The notes under the pieces: model-generated
Databases searched by the model: none
What the model saw: only the letters and a program-made list of their open reading frames with translations
What the model was told of the DNA's origin: nothing
Shown: positions 32,185 to 44,785 of the stretch, piece by piece
How the letters are laid out: every line of letters begins with the position of its first letter
How positions within the stretch are numbered: the stretch's first letter is position 1
Source of the DNA: Liriodendron chinense
Taxonomy: Eukaryota; Streptophyta; Magnoliopsida; Magnoliales; Magnoliaceae
Length of the DNA: 64,000 bases
Direction: 5' to 3'
Assembly (NCBI GenBank): GCA_003013855.2
Contig: ML058405.1
Span: forward strand, 3,486,976-3,550,975
Translations under genes and position numbers: made by a program

Positions 32185-34155
32185 TTGATGAAAGATACAC
32201 GCCATAGTTGCAGTAACAAACTAGGCAAGGGGGGAGGAATACACAACTCAAGCCCACGCAGAAGGATACTCACAACTTTCGGGATTGGAACACAGAACCT
32301 TTATCATCACGTTGTCTTCGATGAAAATACTTTTTCATTTGCTGAAATGGATTTTCCACTTACTCCATCCTCCAATGATCGATCTTCTCTGGTGCTCCTT
32401 GGACCAACATTTCCCCTCACTACCTTTAGACCTAGCTCACTCATTCAAACTCAACAAAAACCCATCGTTGAGGCCCAATTAAACCCCACTTCACTCATTG
32501 ACCCAAATCCACTAGTTATAAACCCTTCCTCTGAACTGCCAATCCCATCACCAAAAGTGTTTGCATCCACTAAACTTCGATTTCCATTAGCCCTTTTTTA
32601 CTATGAGGTTCCATTCACACCTTCATGTTATACAATAGTTACAAAAATGCCAGAATGGAGAGAGGCAATGGCTACTGAAATTAAATTAATTAATGCCCTT
32701 CTTAAGACCAGTACGTGGTCTCTTGTGCCCGCTTCTCCCAACCAAAATGTTTTGGGTAATCCGTGGACTTATCGCATCAAACAAAGGGTAGATGGTACAA
32801 TTGAAAGGTTCAAGGCACAATTGGTCGCTAAGGGATTTCATCAACAACTTAGAATTAATTATGGAGACACCTTTAGTCCTGTCATTAAACCAACAATGAT
32901 TCATATTGTCTTTGCCATGGTTGTACAATAGAGTTGGCCAATTCGATAACTTGATGTCTAAAATGCATTCTTACATTGGGTTCTTATTGAAAAGATTTGT
33001 ATGGCTCAACCTTAAGGGTTTGTCGATCCACAACAGCCTACGCATGTCTGTCGTCTTCATAAATTCATTTATGGGCTAAAACAATCTCCTCACGCTTGGT
33101 ACTTGTGCCTCACTACATAGACTTGGTTTCGTCGGATCTATTACCGATAGCTCTCTTTTTATTTGCATGATAGACAAATCCATTACCATTATTCCATATA
33201 TGTTGATAATATACTCGTCACTGGTAACAAGGATGCAACAATTTCTTCTCTCGTCGCTAATCTAAGTCGATTATTTGCTATGAAAGATCTCAGTCCCCTC
33301 CATTATTTCTTGAGCATTGAGGCACATCTACATCAAATGGACTTTATTTGAGTCAATCCAAGTATATATTGGACCTTTTATGTTGAACAAAGATGGACGC
33401 TTCAAAAGCTATTAATTCTCTAGTCACTAGTGGCTCCAAACTATTTTCCTCCGAAGGGGACCCGATGCCTGATCCTACCGAGTATCGAAGCGTTGTTGGG
33501 GCTCCCCAGTACTTAATGTTTACTAGGCCTGATATTACTTTCGTAGTAAATCAAACTTGCCAATTTATGCATGACCCCAAAACTTTCCATTGGTCTGCAG
33601 TGAAAAGAATTCTACGTTTTCTTAAAGGAACCATCAATTAAGGGTTGCGCTTTACACCCTGACCATTCGCCTTAACATCATTTTCTAATGCTGATTAGGT
33701 CGGGAGTCCCGATGATTGTTGATCCAGAGTGTCTATTGCATCTATCTTAGAAGAAGTTTAATCTCATGGAGTGCAAAGAAGCAACCTACCGTAGCGCGAT
33801 CAAGCATAGAATCAGAGTATCTCTCCTTAGCTCATGATGTTGCTAAGTTATCTTGGATACGAATGATTTTTAAAGATTTAGGAATCTTTCTCCAACATCC
33901 ACCAACCATACAGTGTGACAATCTTAGTGTCATTTCTTTGGCTCCAAATCCTGTTTACCATGCTTGAACTAAAAATGTTAAGGTGAATTATCATTACATT
34001 CGAAAAAAGTGGTCCATGGTGAAATTGATATACAATATCTCTCTACCATTGATCAAATTGCTTATATCTTTATTAAGAGCCTTTCCACGGCCCGATTTCG
34101 CACACTGCAAGCCAAGCTTCAACATCAAACCTTTGCCACTTAGCTTAAAGGGGCA
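32185..34155 (+). pseudogene. Ty1/copia pol remnant: integrase end, RT, RNase H
   Basis: The frame from 32185 includes the integrase tail (HHVVFDENTFSF) and RT (PEWREAMATEIKL, TWSLVPASPNQNVLGN, KQRVDGTIERFKAQLVAKGF, GDTFSPVIKPT) to a stop at 32931. RT continues after it (QLDVKNAFLHG-like, then IYVDNILVTGN near 33190, the YVDD-type box read as YVDN). RNase H follows at 33393-33967 (YRSVVGAPQYLMFTRPDI, ISWSAKKQPTVARSSIESEY). Several stops and frame changes are present. The 5' end is missing and the 3' end abuts an LTR. Confidence 0.9.
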
Positions 34156-34431
34156 TGTTAAGGATCTCACAACTCATCATCATATTGTTAAGGATCTCAG
34201 AGCTCACAATAATATCACATAATTAAGATATGATCCTTATGCACTAGTATACACACTATTTTTACAAGATGTGATCTTACAGAATATTTTACACTCCACA
34301 TATTACAAGATTCATCTCTATCCTGTACATGTAAAAATTAATATATTATATAATTCAAAGTTATCTCTATATACTATGAGAGACATTCATTCTATCTCTA
34401 ATCTCTTTACTTTATTCCTATAGAATTCACA
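34156..34431 (+). repeat. 3' LTR of the copia remnant
   Basis: A polypurine AAAGGGG (34147-34153) is followed by TGTTAAGGATCTC; the LTR ends near TTCACA at 34431. At 276 bp it is short, as in some copia lineages. No partner LTR is in the window. Confidence 0.68.
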
Positions 34432-34589
34432 ACGGAGGACATAACCTAATGGACTTAGTGGATATTAGATATACTACATTCTGAACCCCATGAAGATTAT
34501 GATCTATTTGGAACATAATAGGATTAATCGATGGAAAGGATTGGATTAATTCAAGTATTTGACCTTCCAATCTCAATATTAGATATAGT

Positions 34590-34955
34590 GGCATTTTGAG
34601 TGGAATTCCAAATCTAATACACTTGTGGCCACACATTGATACATGTCTTTTATCTAAATTATCCATTCATATGTGCCCTTTACATGTGACACTCGGGTTG
34701 CATATGAATACAAGTGACCGACATTCATGTGAAATCTGGTCTGTTAATTACACTTCCAACACGAGATACAACGGGATTTTAGGTGGAGTTTGAAATCTAA
34801 TACATTTGTGGCCCCACATTGATGCATATGCTTTATCTATGCAATCCATTCATATGTGCCCTTTATAAGTGATTTTGTTATATATGAGTATAGGTGACCG
34901 ACATTAATATGAAATTTGGTCCGCAGATTACACTTCCAACATCCACCAAATGTTG
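34590..34955. repeat. about 185 bp direct tandem duplication
   Basis: Two copies share AATCTAATACA.TTGTGGCC, CATTCATATGTGCCCTTTA and GGTGACCGACATT-type words (for example 34610 and 34793). No coding function is apparent. Confidence 0.8.
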
Positions 34956-36480
34956 GTTTCATGTTGTTAGAACTGAATCTGGATGAGATTCATTTGTGGT
35001 TTGTTTGATCCGCATTTGTATTCTTTTGCTCGGGGGTTGGAGAATTCATAGGCATTCACAAACAACATAAACAAGTACATAAGAGACAAGGTGCAAAGAA
35101 GATCTTTTATTCCAGAGATTCTAAATTATTTTACATTTCAGGTCGTGATGTGACACAGGCCTTTAATTACATCATTGGTAATAACCCTTTATTAAAAGGC
35201 AAAAGTAAACATTTGCATGCACCAAAGATGGATTAAACAAAGCAATAAACAATCACAATCATCTAGACTCCATCGAGGACACAAAGATTTAATGTGGAAA
35301 CCCTTGCGGGAGAAAACCACGGCACAAAGTGACAATTCTCCATTATGAATAGTAATTGTGAAAGAGATTGAGTATTTGGGAAAACCCAGATTAAGGGGCA
35401 AAAGACTTTGCCTGCGGGAGACTGTTGTTATAGCCGAAAAGCGACGGTCGAAGATATCAAAGACTTAAGACCCGCGAGCGCCTTTTTTATGGAGTTTAAC
35501 CTACGAGCCCTTATGGTCGAGGCTCGCATATCGCAAAAGTAAGGTATATACTCCCGAATATGCGAGTTGGCTTGGTCGTTGGTCATCGGATGAAGGTATT
35601 TTCATAATTCGTCTATCTTTACTCCTTGGTTACAAAACAAAGGTCCCGCATGCGAACAGCTCAGCTCGTGGTCATTGAAAGGGATCATATATCTACGTGC
35701 GAGCAGCCCACTTTAAGGATGTAAAACTGAGGTTACCTTCGAAGTGAATAATCGCTACATTTCAGCATCAGTCTGTACAAATTAATTTTGGTTCATCCTT
35801 ATCCATAACTTTGAGCATCTCCATCAAGAAACGTAATCAGTTAGACGTCCATGGTTGTTAGGTCATCCCTTTATCTACAGGTTAACAAGATAAGCACTTT
35901 GTCCCCTAAAATCAGCAGTGATCTTAACAGCTTGCGTCATAGATTGGATCACCTGGATCTATATAAATGAATGGCCTCATAGACGAGGAAGGTACACAAT
36001 CTCTAAGCTCATATCCCCCTTTTCTCTTGGTAACCATGTCCCGTCTGACTTAAGCTTCGGAGGGCCAACGGCTCGCCAGCCACCCTTAGTTTTCTCTTTT
36101 ATACTTTCAGGTTCGAAGGGAAGCTTGCTTGAAGGAAGGTGAACGTCTGGAGGATCCTGTTACCAAATCCGACGTAAACAACTGTCTTTTAGAAAGGTCG
36201 CGTCGATCGGTGGTCTCAAGGACCGTTTGGGGAACGATTTGATCGCACCATCTTTGGGAAAGGCCAGAATGCCTATATCCCATGTCATTTTGGATGTCCG
36301 AGCTGATAGACCACTGAGCAATAATCGAGTGGTTCGATATTGGGCATGCTCCCGTCATCAAGACAGACCGAGTGAAGACCAGACTACGACCGTGAATTCA
36401 AACAGCTCAGCCAGCGAAGGTCGTCCTTAATGGGTAGTACATTGACCAATTTCAAATGGAGATGTCTTTAGCATTCAGGG
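34956..36480. other. LTR remnants (copia-like, then gypsy-like)
   Basis: 35290-35420 carries the GTGGAAACCCTTGCGGGAGA..CCACGG motif also seen in the copia LTR at 41130-41170. From about 35424 (TGTTGTTATAGCC) to about 36170, the sequence has a CTGACTTAAGCTTCGGAGGG motif and a TATAAATG stretch, as in plant gypsy LTRs. No target duplication was found, so borders are uncertain. Confidence 0.5.
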
Positions 36481-37480
36481 ATAATTTATATGTTTTTTTT
36501 ATTATTGTTTTACTGCAAAGTCCCCAGCAGACAAAGCTTTTGTCATTCTATAGGATTTTTGGGGATTACAAGACTATGTGATCACAATTGTATAAGTAGC
36601 GCATCTATAGCACAGTCATGCTGAAAGGTTGACGATGTAGCGTTGATGTTTGAGACCTCAGAACTAATGGTGTAATAGAATGATGTGTACATGTATAGAT
36701 GCTGAGCAAGAATACTATGCATGGCATGTTAATCTAGGATGTGTAAGCATGGTGTGCGTGTACTGGGTGTGAGCGCATGACATGTATGTATACATAGTGT
36801 AGGTGAAGGATTTGCGCACATGGTGTGCCTATAAAGTGTGTTTATGGTGTATACGTATGTAGGGTGTGTATGTGTGGTGCATGTACAAGTCGTGCAAGAG
36901 GATACATGTATATAAGTTTGCTTGTCGTCATGTCAAAGTCTTGCTTATTGTAACACTGTTGATGCACTCATAGTCGCGACGCTAAAGTGCTCGCAATTGT
37001 AGAGGATGCGTTGGCGGTAGAAGTGCTGATGGAGGAGTCGCGGAGGGTGCACTAGAAGTTGCGGTGCAGACAGAACTGATTGGATTGCGTGTGACGACAA
37101 ATCAGGCGTAGAACTGTCCAAGTGTCGAAGGAGACATGCGCAGGCTATGACTACCAACGCATGTGCCGGAGAGACTTGAAGCGTCGTGTCACTGACATGT
37201 CGAAGTCATGCATTGCTGACACATCGAAGCGTCGAGATACAAAGTTATTTCTTCTCCATTTTGGGGAATTCTGATTACATTCTAAGGGGTTTCAGCGATG
37301 TTTCAAAGGGTTTCAACGACGTTTCAGCGCGGGGGGGGGGGGGTTCGACTTTTGACGATGTTCCAGGAGGTGTTAGCGATGTTCTAAGAGGTTTCGGCGC
37401 ATGTCAAAATTCGTCCAACGTATGTGGTTTAGACGTCAACGGATGGTGAATCGACGATAGGGTCAAGCACATGCACTGAC
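36481..37480. other. TG-rich and short-repeat DNA, no gene seen
   Basis: 36740-36900 is rich in GTGTATG/GTGTGC words. 37280-37400 has degenerate TTTCAGCGATGTTTC-like repeats with a 13-base G run near 37330. It may be the untranslated part of an LTR element; nothing coding is recognised. Confidence 0.45.
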
Positions 37481-39115
37481 ATTGGCCTTCTATCTCGAGT
37501 CGAGGATTGATATATAACTGTACAATAATGTTTTCACCTCGAGTTGAGGTCCAATATATGGCTATGAAGGAATGTTTACGCCAAGAATCGAGGTCTAATA
37601 TGTCATAATGAAGTCCAGAGTCGAGGTCCAATGTCACTATGAAGTCCAGAGTCGAGGTTCGATATATCGCTATGAATAGAGTGGGGGTCCGATATGTCGC
37701 TATGAAGTCCAGAGTTGCAGTTCGATATGTCGCTATGAAGTTCATGTTAGTGCACTTTTTTATGGCATACTAGTGCACCTTATTTGTCAATCGCATGCGT
37801 CTATATGTTGTAATGTCGGTTGAGCCTTTGCAAGCTGAAGAGCAAAGATTTAAGTAGACAAGAAGCATCAAGGAAGAAAAAACGGGTAAATGAGATGCCT
37901 TGGTGACCCTAACCCTTAGAACCAAAACAATCAAAACCTTTAGATGACTTGGACCATATAGGAAAACCCTTACTCATCTTTATTATCCTTAAAACACTTA
38001 AAAAAGTATGATAAGTTAGTCTAATAAAAGAGGTGCAAGCTGCTATAAATGAACTAGCCCAAACAACAATTTTCAAGTGAACTTCGATCCATCGGAGTTC
38101 AGTCTCGATGGGAGTTCAATCTAATGAACATATGTTCAGCAACATTGTGAACTCTCTGAACAGTTCTCTAATCCATCGAACAAATTTGAATGACCCTGAA
38201 TGATTGTTGAGTTTATTTGAGACAGATTGATTATTCGATTTCTTTCTCTAGTTCACTTAATTGCATAATTTAAATGTTCCAGATTTATGAGCTTGATTAT
38301 ATTCTATATGTGGTGATGTTGGAATTCATATTAGGAATATTTGTGTCTGAACATGAATAGGTATTCATTTAAAGAAAAGAAATCTGGATTTGTATTTTCT
38401 TCATGCCTAACTATGGATGGGAAAATATAATTTTGATTTTCATTGTTCGTTATTTGTGATTTTTTTTATTAAGATGATGAATGGTGGATTTGATCTTAGA
38501 TGATTAATTGCTTCTTAATATTTGTATTCACATGACCATTGGTTTACAAGTATTAGGAACAATTATTGTTAAAGGGAAACTTATTTACTTGTGCTTCCAA
38601 GGAATTATACATTATTGTACCCAACCAAGGACAGATTAAGGTTGAGTGAATTTTTATCAATCTATTTTTGGTAAATCTACAATTAAATAGGAGTTAAGAT
38701 AATTAGGAGTGGATTCAAAAGTCCTAGTGCTCTCTCTCTTTCAATGAATTTCTCTCTCAGTTAATTCTTTCATTATTTTAGTTTAAATATCTCAACTATT
38801 TGATTGGATTAGTTAAGTAAACTCCTAAGATTTGATTTGCACAACCAATCTTTGTGGGATTGATCTCGTAATATGGGTCGTGTCTACACTCGCTTCGTAT
38901 ACTTGCGAGTTTAAAATTACTTTAAATCAAGTTGGTTTAAATATAACATCAAGTTTAGAGTTGGGATCCGATATGTCACTGTGAAGTACAAAATTGGGGT
39001 TTGATATGTGGCTATGAAGTCCAAAGTCGGGATTCGATATATCGCTATGAAGTCTAGAGCCGGGGTCCGATATATCGCTACGAAAGAATATTTTCGCGAC
39101 GGATGCGCTCGCGAC
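37480..39115. repeat. GATATATCGCTATGAAGTCC tandem repeats, split by an insertion
   Basis: Units of about 30-38 bp, with core GTC(C/G)GATATGTCGCTATGAAG, occur at 37535-37744 and resume at 38948-39090. The interruption (37745-38946) fits an LTR-type insertion into the array. Confidence 0.8.
37745..38946 (+). mobile_element. LTR-type insertion, same family as 42537-44702
   Basis: It starts TGTTAGTGCACTTTTTTATGG. Its first 300 bp match the minus-strand start of 42537-44702 (GGCATACTAGTGCA, GTAATGTCGGTTGAGCCTT, GATGCCTTGGTGACCCTA). Flanks AGTTC and AGTTT suggest a 5 bp duplication with one mismatch; the right border is uncertain by a base or two. About 1.2 kb, no coding sequence. Confidence 0.72.
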
Positions 39116-40640
39116 AGAAGAATCCCCCCTCTCTGAAAAATCTTTCTGAAAAATCTCTCCAAATCCCTTAAATGAGATGTTTTGGGGGGTATTTATATAT
39201 AAGAAGCCCCGACCGGTCCATCGCGTCGGATCATCTTTTGTATGTCGTAATGCAAGCTATCTCTACTGAAAGTAGTTGTAACTTCCTCGTTATAACCCCG
39301 ATTGTGGTGATCTTATATTCGTTGGAAATCTATTTCGATGCTTTGCACAATGGACCTATATGATCATATTTAGACGTCGTTTACCTCTTTAAAAGTGGGC
39401 CCAAAGTTCCCAATGTCATCAACAACATACAGTCTTTGGAAAATAACTCGTATCTCATTCCTTATAACTCGGAATGGAGTGATTTTGGGCTTGTTGGAAT
39501 TATGACTTGATAAAATTTCTAATGAAGCATTATCTACCTCAAACAGACATTACTTGCTTGGTAATCTTCTAACTCAAAGGGCTGACTTTGCGCATGTCAT
39601 CTAGAGCTCGACATATATCATCTAAGGCTCGGTGTATGCCATTTGGAACTCGGCGCATTTCATCTAAGGTCTAACGGATGGTGAATGCCCACAAGGAGTT
39701 TAGCAAATACAGTCTGGGGCTTAGCGTATGTACAGATGCTACCCTTTTCTAGCTTGGTTTTAGGTCTTGGTCACGTCACAACATCGAAGCTCGATGAATA
39801 GCTTTTGGGTCCAGTGCATGTACAGACGCTAGGCCCGATTGGCAGTTTTTAAACTTGGTCGTGGGGTAGCTACAGGGCTCGGTTCATGATCATGTGTTGG
39901 GCCCTTCGATTGGTCACTTTTCATTTCAATCATTTGTGGGCCCTACTTGTCGACGTGGCCACATGCACTAAAATCAGTAAGTCTTATGCATGGCCATGTG
40001 GCAGGTCCCACCTTTCTCTAATGCACATAAGATTTTGGCCAACGTTTGAAGTTTGTGAGCCCGACTCATGTACATACGCTGGACTCTTCGGCCTCAGTTT
40101 TTTGTGCACTTTAATCTGTTTATCTATTTCTTTGCACTTGGTACTGACATGCTGACAATAAGTGATCTTGTGTTGAGTCTTGTGGTAATAAGATAAGACA
40201 CCTCGTACTCCTACCAATCATCAGAAGAAAAAAAAGCCACGTAGAGTGAGATGAAACTGGTATAACTATCTTTGCTATATAAATGGTAAAATGTGTAGTC
40301 GGATGGGCAAATTCATGAATGACTTGAATGGATACGATTTATGAGTTAAGAAGATGCATGAATTACCGAGCAATGGATCCATTGATAGATTGCATGTATA
40401 TCACTTTTTAGGCCCAACACATGTAAAACAATAATCTTCTTGAAAGAAGAATTTGATCCACACGTGGAATTAAATGGCAAAAAAAACATGGTATTTCATA
40501 ATTGTTGTGTAATAATAGTGTTAATTCCATCTAATGCAATTCATTACCACTTCATCCCGTGTTCCACATAGGCCTTAGGTATTTCAGGTGGTGTGTAAAA
40601 TAGGCGTTGTTGATGATTTCAGACGGTGTAAGAGAGGATA
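39116..40640. other. LTR-like DNA with a TATA box, no gene recognised
   Basis: 39188-39215 reads GGTATTTATATATAAGAAGC followed by CCCGACCG, resembling an LTR promoter on the plus strand. 39590-39850 has loose repeats of GGCTCGGTGTATG/CTTAGCGTATG. No conserved protein was seen. Confidence 0.4.
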
Positions 40641-40664
40641 TTATACAAAAGAGAAGAGGCTTGT

Positions 40665-40762
40665 GTCTAGCTCTTGATTGAGTTGGTAGATGACCAAACT
40701 CAAGTTCGATCTCTCTTATTGGGGCAACAAGGTGATTCCTCTAGAAAATCAAAATAAAATAC
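40665..40762 (+). mobile_element. short SINE-like insertion
   Basis: An 11 bp duplication flanks it, AAGAGGCTTGT (40654-40664) and AAGGGGCTTGT (40763-40773), one mismatch. The body has a GAGTTGGTAGATGA-type A box, a B-box-like AGTTCGATCTC and an A-rich 3' end (AAAATCAAAATAAAATAC). At 98 bp it is shorter than most plant SINEs. Confidence 0.6.
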
Positions 40763-43199
40763 AAGGGGCTTGTTACAACACTTTGAACGTATTACTCTGC
40801 TTAAAGAGTTTTAGGTTTTAGATCTTGGGCCATCTTTGAATGACCTAACTCGTTTAGCTCATCTCAATACAACAAGATCAAGAGACTATTATAAAAAGAA
40901 TTAGAGGTGTGGGACCAGTTGGAACATTATTATCTTCTCATAGGTCTTTCAGTATTGACTAGCATTTTTAACTGTTGAAATTCTGAGCCCACAACAAACT
41001 CAGATCAACCCTAAGTATTAGAAATTCAAATCTAATACCACCATTAATTTGTGCGCTTTGCGGAAGCACGTTCAATGAAGATAGAACAATCGATTAAATA
41101 ATAACTAATAAAGCAATCACACCAAAACACAAGATATTCAACACGGAAAATCCTTGCAGGAAATAACCATGGTACAAAGCGACAGAAATCTACTATAATC
41201 AAATCCTTAGAGATTATACCACTCACCTTCTTCAATTACAGACGAAACTGATTTCCCCTTATGATACTCATCAAGGAAAAACCCTAGCCCCTTGAGAAAA
41301 TCTCTTCCCAAGCCCTTACAAGTGTTTAGAGCCCTCTCACCTTGCAAACCCTTTCCCTTAGAGAGAATAATACTCGTATTAAAAAGCCCTAATCGCGATC
41401 GGATATAAATACCCCAATTACCGCTAATCTGCATAACCCGTCAGTCGGTTCGATTGTAACCTTCGGTCGGACCCAATAAAACCAACTCACATATTTCAGT
41501 CGAACTAAAAACATACAAACTAAGAATCCACCCAATTTTCGATCGAACCAAGATAGGGCTTCTCTACACAGCAGATTGAAATTCAAGGCATCCTGCACAC
41601 ACAATCTCTACCTTGACTTGTATTCTGCTATGTCACCCTGAAAATCTCACGTGCAACCTCCGCCTTGAGCGTAGATCGCTCCATGCGTTCTTCACATGGA
41701 ATGCAACTTCATCTACACCCCTGCGCAAGGGTGCCCAATCTCATCACTGGCTAGAGAGATTAATCAAGCCCAAGCAATGCTTATACTTCTTTGTGGTCAT
41801 CGGTTTTGTCAACACATCCACAACATTGTCATCCGTATGAATCTTCTAAAATAGAATCTCTCTTGAAGTAATGAGTCCTCGTATCTCGAGGAACTTAATG
41901 CCGATGTGCTTGATTTTTGCGTAAGACACCTGATTCATCACTAAATGGATAGTACTCTGATTATCGCAATGCAACTGAATCACCTCCTACTTTAACTCGA
42001 GTTCTCCAATCAGACCTTTCAATCATAATGCCTCATTTGACGCCTCTAGCATAGTCATATATTTCGCTTCGGTTGTAAACAATGATATTGTAGACTGTAG
42101 TGTAGATCTCCAATATACTGGTCCGCCTACCAATGTGAAAACATATCCTATAGTGGAGCTCTTATTGTCCAGATCACCTGCATAATTCGAATCCACATAG
42201 CCTATAACTCCACCTTAAGCTCCATATCTCCCAAACATTATCCCAATGTCAATTGTGCTCCTGAGATGCCTTGGAATCCACTTAACACCATTTCAATACT
42301 CCTTTCTTGGATTCATCTTATACCTCCTGACCACTGCTAACTGCATGTGAGAGAACTGGCCTCGTGCAAACCATTGCATACATGAGACTCAGCACTGCAG
42401 TCGTGTACAACACCTGTGATATATCTGAAATCTCATATTTTATGCTTGGACACGACTTGGCCGATAACTTAAAGTGACCTGCCAGAGGCGTGCTAACTAT
42501 CTTACACCTTCCATGTGTAATCTCTTTAGCACCTTTTGAAATTACGTCGATAGTCTAACACAACACCAACGCATACGCGTGCGGAGGCTTAAGAGCGAAG
42601 CCACTAGAATTATGGCTAAGTCCTAGAGGGGGGTGATTAGGACCTTTTAAAATTCTTTTCGCCTACTTAACAGTTTTATCAAATTAAACTAAGCAAGTAA
42701 GAACACTTCGGCTTCCAAGCTTAAGTGGGTCCAATTAATAGACTAGCATATGGTTTAAGCAATAAACAACCTAATCTAAGCAAATATAGATTATCAAATG
42801 ATTATACTAATCAAGCTCCTAATCTATGTAACCTAAGTAGACTATAGAGGATGGATCAAATAAGCTCAAGTCTACTCAAGGAGTGAAAGTACATCATGTG
42901 TGTATGGATGTGCCTATCAAGTGCTTAACATACATTCCAATTAAGCATTCATAATTAAACAATTAAACACAATGCATAATAAGAAATGTGCTTAAATACA
43001 ATCACAAACACAACGATGTATAGTGGTTCGCCTTCAGGTCTACTCCACTCCCAGTTCAAGTACTTAACCCCTTTGAGCACACCGACATTCACTAAGGAGT
43101 TTAAATCTGGTTCCTACCAACTAAGGTATTTTAAATCGGATCCACCCAACCGAAAAGCTTATAGGTTCCTTCCAACCTACACATACACACCCGTATTGG

Positions 43200-43480
43200 T
43201 GGCTCCCCTTGGAGACTTGTTTAGGCTCTACAACCAAGCCAAGGTCCTACAACCGAACCTCAATTTAGACTCCACTCATAAGTTAAGGTCTTACAACCAA
43301 ACCTCGATTTAGACTCCACTCATAAGTCAATGTCTTACAATCGAACCTCAATGATTTTAGGCTTTATAACCGAGCCAAGGTTCAACAATCGAATCTAACA
43401 TTCGCTCCCGCCGGAGGCTCCCCAATTGGAGACTTAATTCGACCCTACAACCGGGTCTAGGTCCTACAACCGAACCTATC
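43200..43480. repeat. degenerate tandem repeats CTACAACCGAACCTC
   Basis: Units of about 50-55 bp, with core TACAACC(G/A)AACCTCGATTTA followed by GACTCCACTCATAAGT, repeat at least four times inside the LTR insertion. Confidence 0.75.
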
Positions 43481-44059
43481 GAGTTTGAAGCAAACTCTAC
43501 ATTCAATTTCCACAGGAAGAGAGTGGAACCGGACTCTTACAATTGACAACTTACTTGTCGGATTGAGCCCATTTATTGCGCCGTTTCGGGTTGCTTGATC
43601 TTCGTTCTCTCGTGCTTCAATTAGCTACCCTCACACTCCCCAGATATTGATGACATTGCGTCGTCAATGCTTCAGCTCCAACGATCAATCCCCTTACATA
43701 TGCTCTTCTTGAGATGACCAAGGTGGATGGGAGATAGGTTTGAGATCTCTACACCTAATGGGAATGGTTTGCCTAGAGAGTCTCACCTACAAGGATCTCA
43801 TCATAGAGTATTGGATATGAATATCACTATCAAGAACAATCCAATATCTAGAGATTAAAAGAGGGACAAGTGTATCTTCATCATGAGCTTTGAACGCTCC
43901 ATTCTTGTGATGAATCACAAGTTGGGGTAGGAATAGAGCTCCTAAAGGTATCTAATAGCGGTAGCTTCTATCTCCTCAAAATTTCTCACTCTCTGTCCAA
44001 AGACCATCTCTCCCGTATTTAAAAAAAAATCTCCAATGGTCATTAAACGGGCAGAAAAT

Positions 44060-44375
44060 GGTCACTTCGATATATCGAATTAGGATTCCGATTGATCGGA
44101 GTGATCTTCGATGTATCGAAATACCCTGTTCGATATATTTGATAATCTGTTAGAGATTTAGCAAGTTACTGGACAAAAATTTTGATCCATTGAAAATGAT
44201 TTCGATATATCAAAATTACATATCCCAATATATCGAATGTGCAATTTGATTGATCGAACAAACTGTCCAGAGAGTTTGTGCATTTGCTGGATAGTCAAGT
44301 CAATATATCGATTAGACTTTTCGATATATCGAAGGTCTATCGAATAGATTTTCGATATATCGGAGGTCTATCGAA
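44060..44375. repeat. cluster of TTCGATATATCGAA palindromes
   Basis: At least eight exact or one-to-two-base variants of TTCGATATATCGAA or CGATATATCG occur in about 310 bp (for example 44067, 44108, 44130, 44200, 44232, 44300, 44318, 44350). It lies inside the LTR-type insertion. Confidence 0.85.
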
Positions 44376-44785
44376 AGCTGTTATTTGGGCCTGATAAATT
44401 ACATCAACTTTCACCTCTTTAATTAGCCTAATTTATCATTTTTTCTATATGATCTAAGGCTAATGAAGATGACTAAGGGTTTTCCTAGTTGGTCCAAGTC
44501 ATCTAAGAGGGTTTAGGGTGTTTTGGTTCAAAGGGCTAGGGTCACCAAGGCATCTCATTTACCTGTTCTTCTTCTTTGATGCTTCTTGTCCACTTGAATC
44601 CTCAATCTTCATCTTGCTAAGGCTCAACCGACATTACAACACATGGACTCACATGATTGACAAATACGTTGCACTAGTATGCCATAGAAAAGTTTACTAA
44701 CACCTTCTGCACATATCTCTTCTAAGAAAGCCACAACTACCCATACTCTCTGTCTCTATGAATCTCCATACTTGGGATCTTCTTT

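Larger units (their letters stand above)
42537..44702 (-). mobile_element. LTR-type insertion in copia pol (probable solo LTR, 2.2 kb)
   Basis: Minus-strand ends are TGTTAGTAAACTTTTC and CGTAATTTCA. Flanking plus-strand CCTTT (42532-42536) and CCTTC (44703-44707) form a 5 bp duplication with one mismatch, placed within the VQKVL coding stretch. The interior has CCTAGAGGGGGGTGATTAGG near 42625, tandem ACAACCGAACCTC units and a TCGATATATCGA cluster. No open frame of a known protein. Confidence 0.82.

Noticed and set aside
43200..43480. Protein-like frame MCLNTITN... around 42986-43312
   Set aside because: It runs through tandem ACAACCGAACC repeats of an LTR; repeat-derived.
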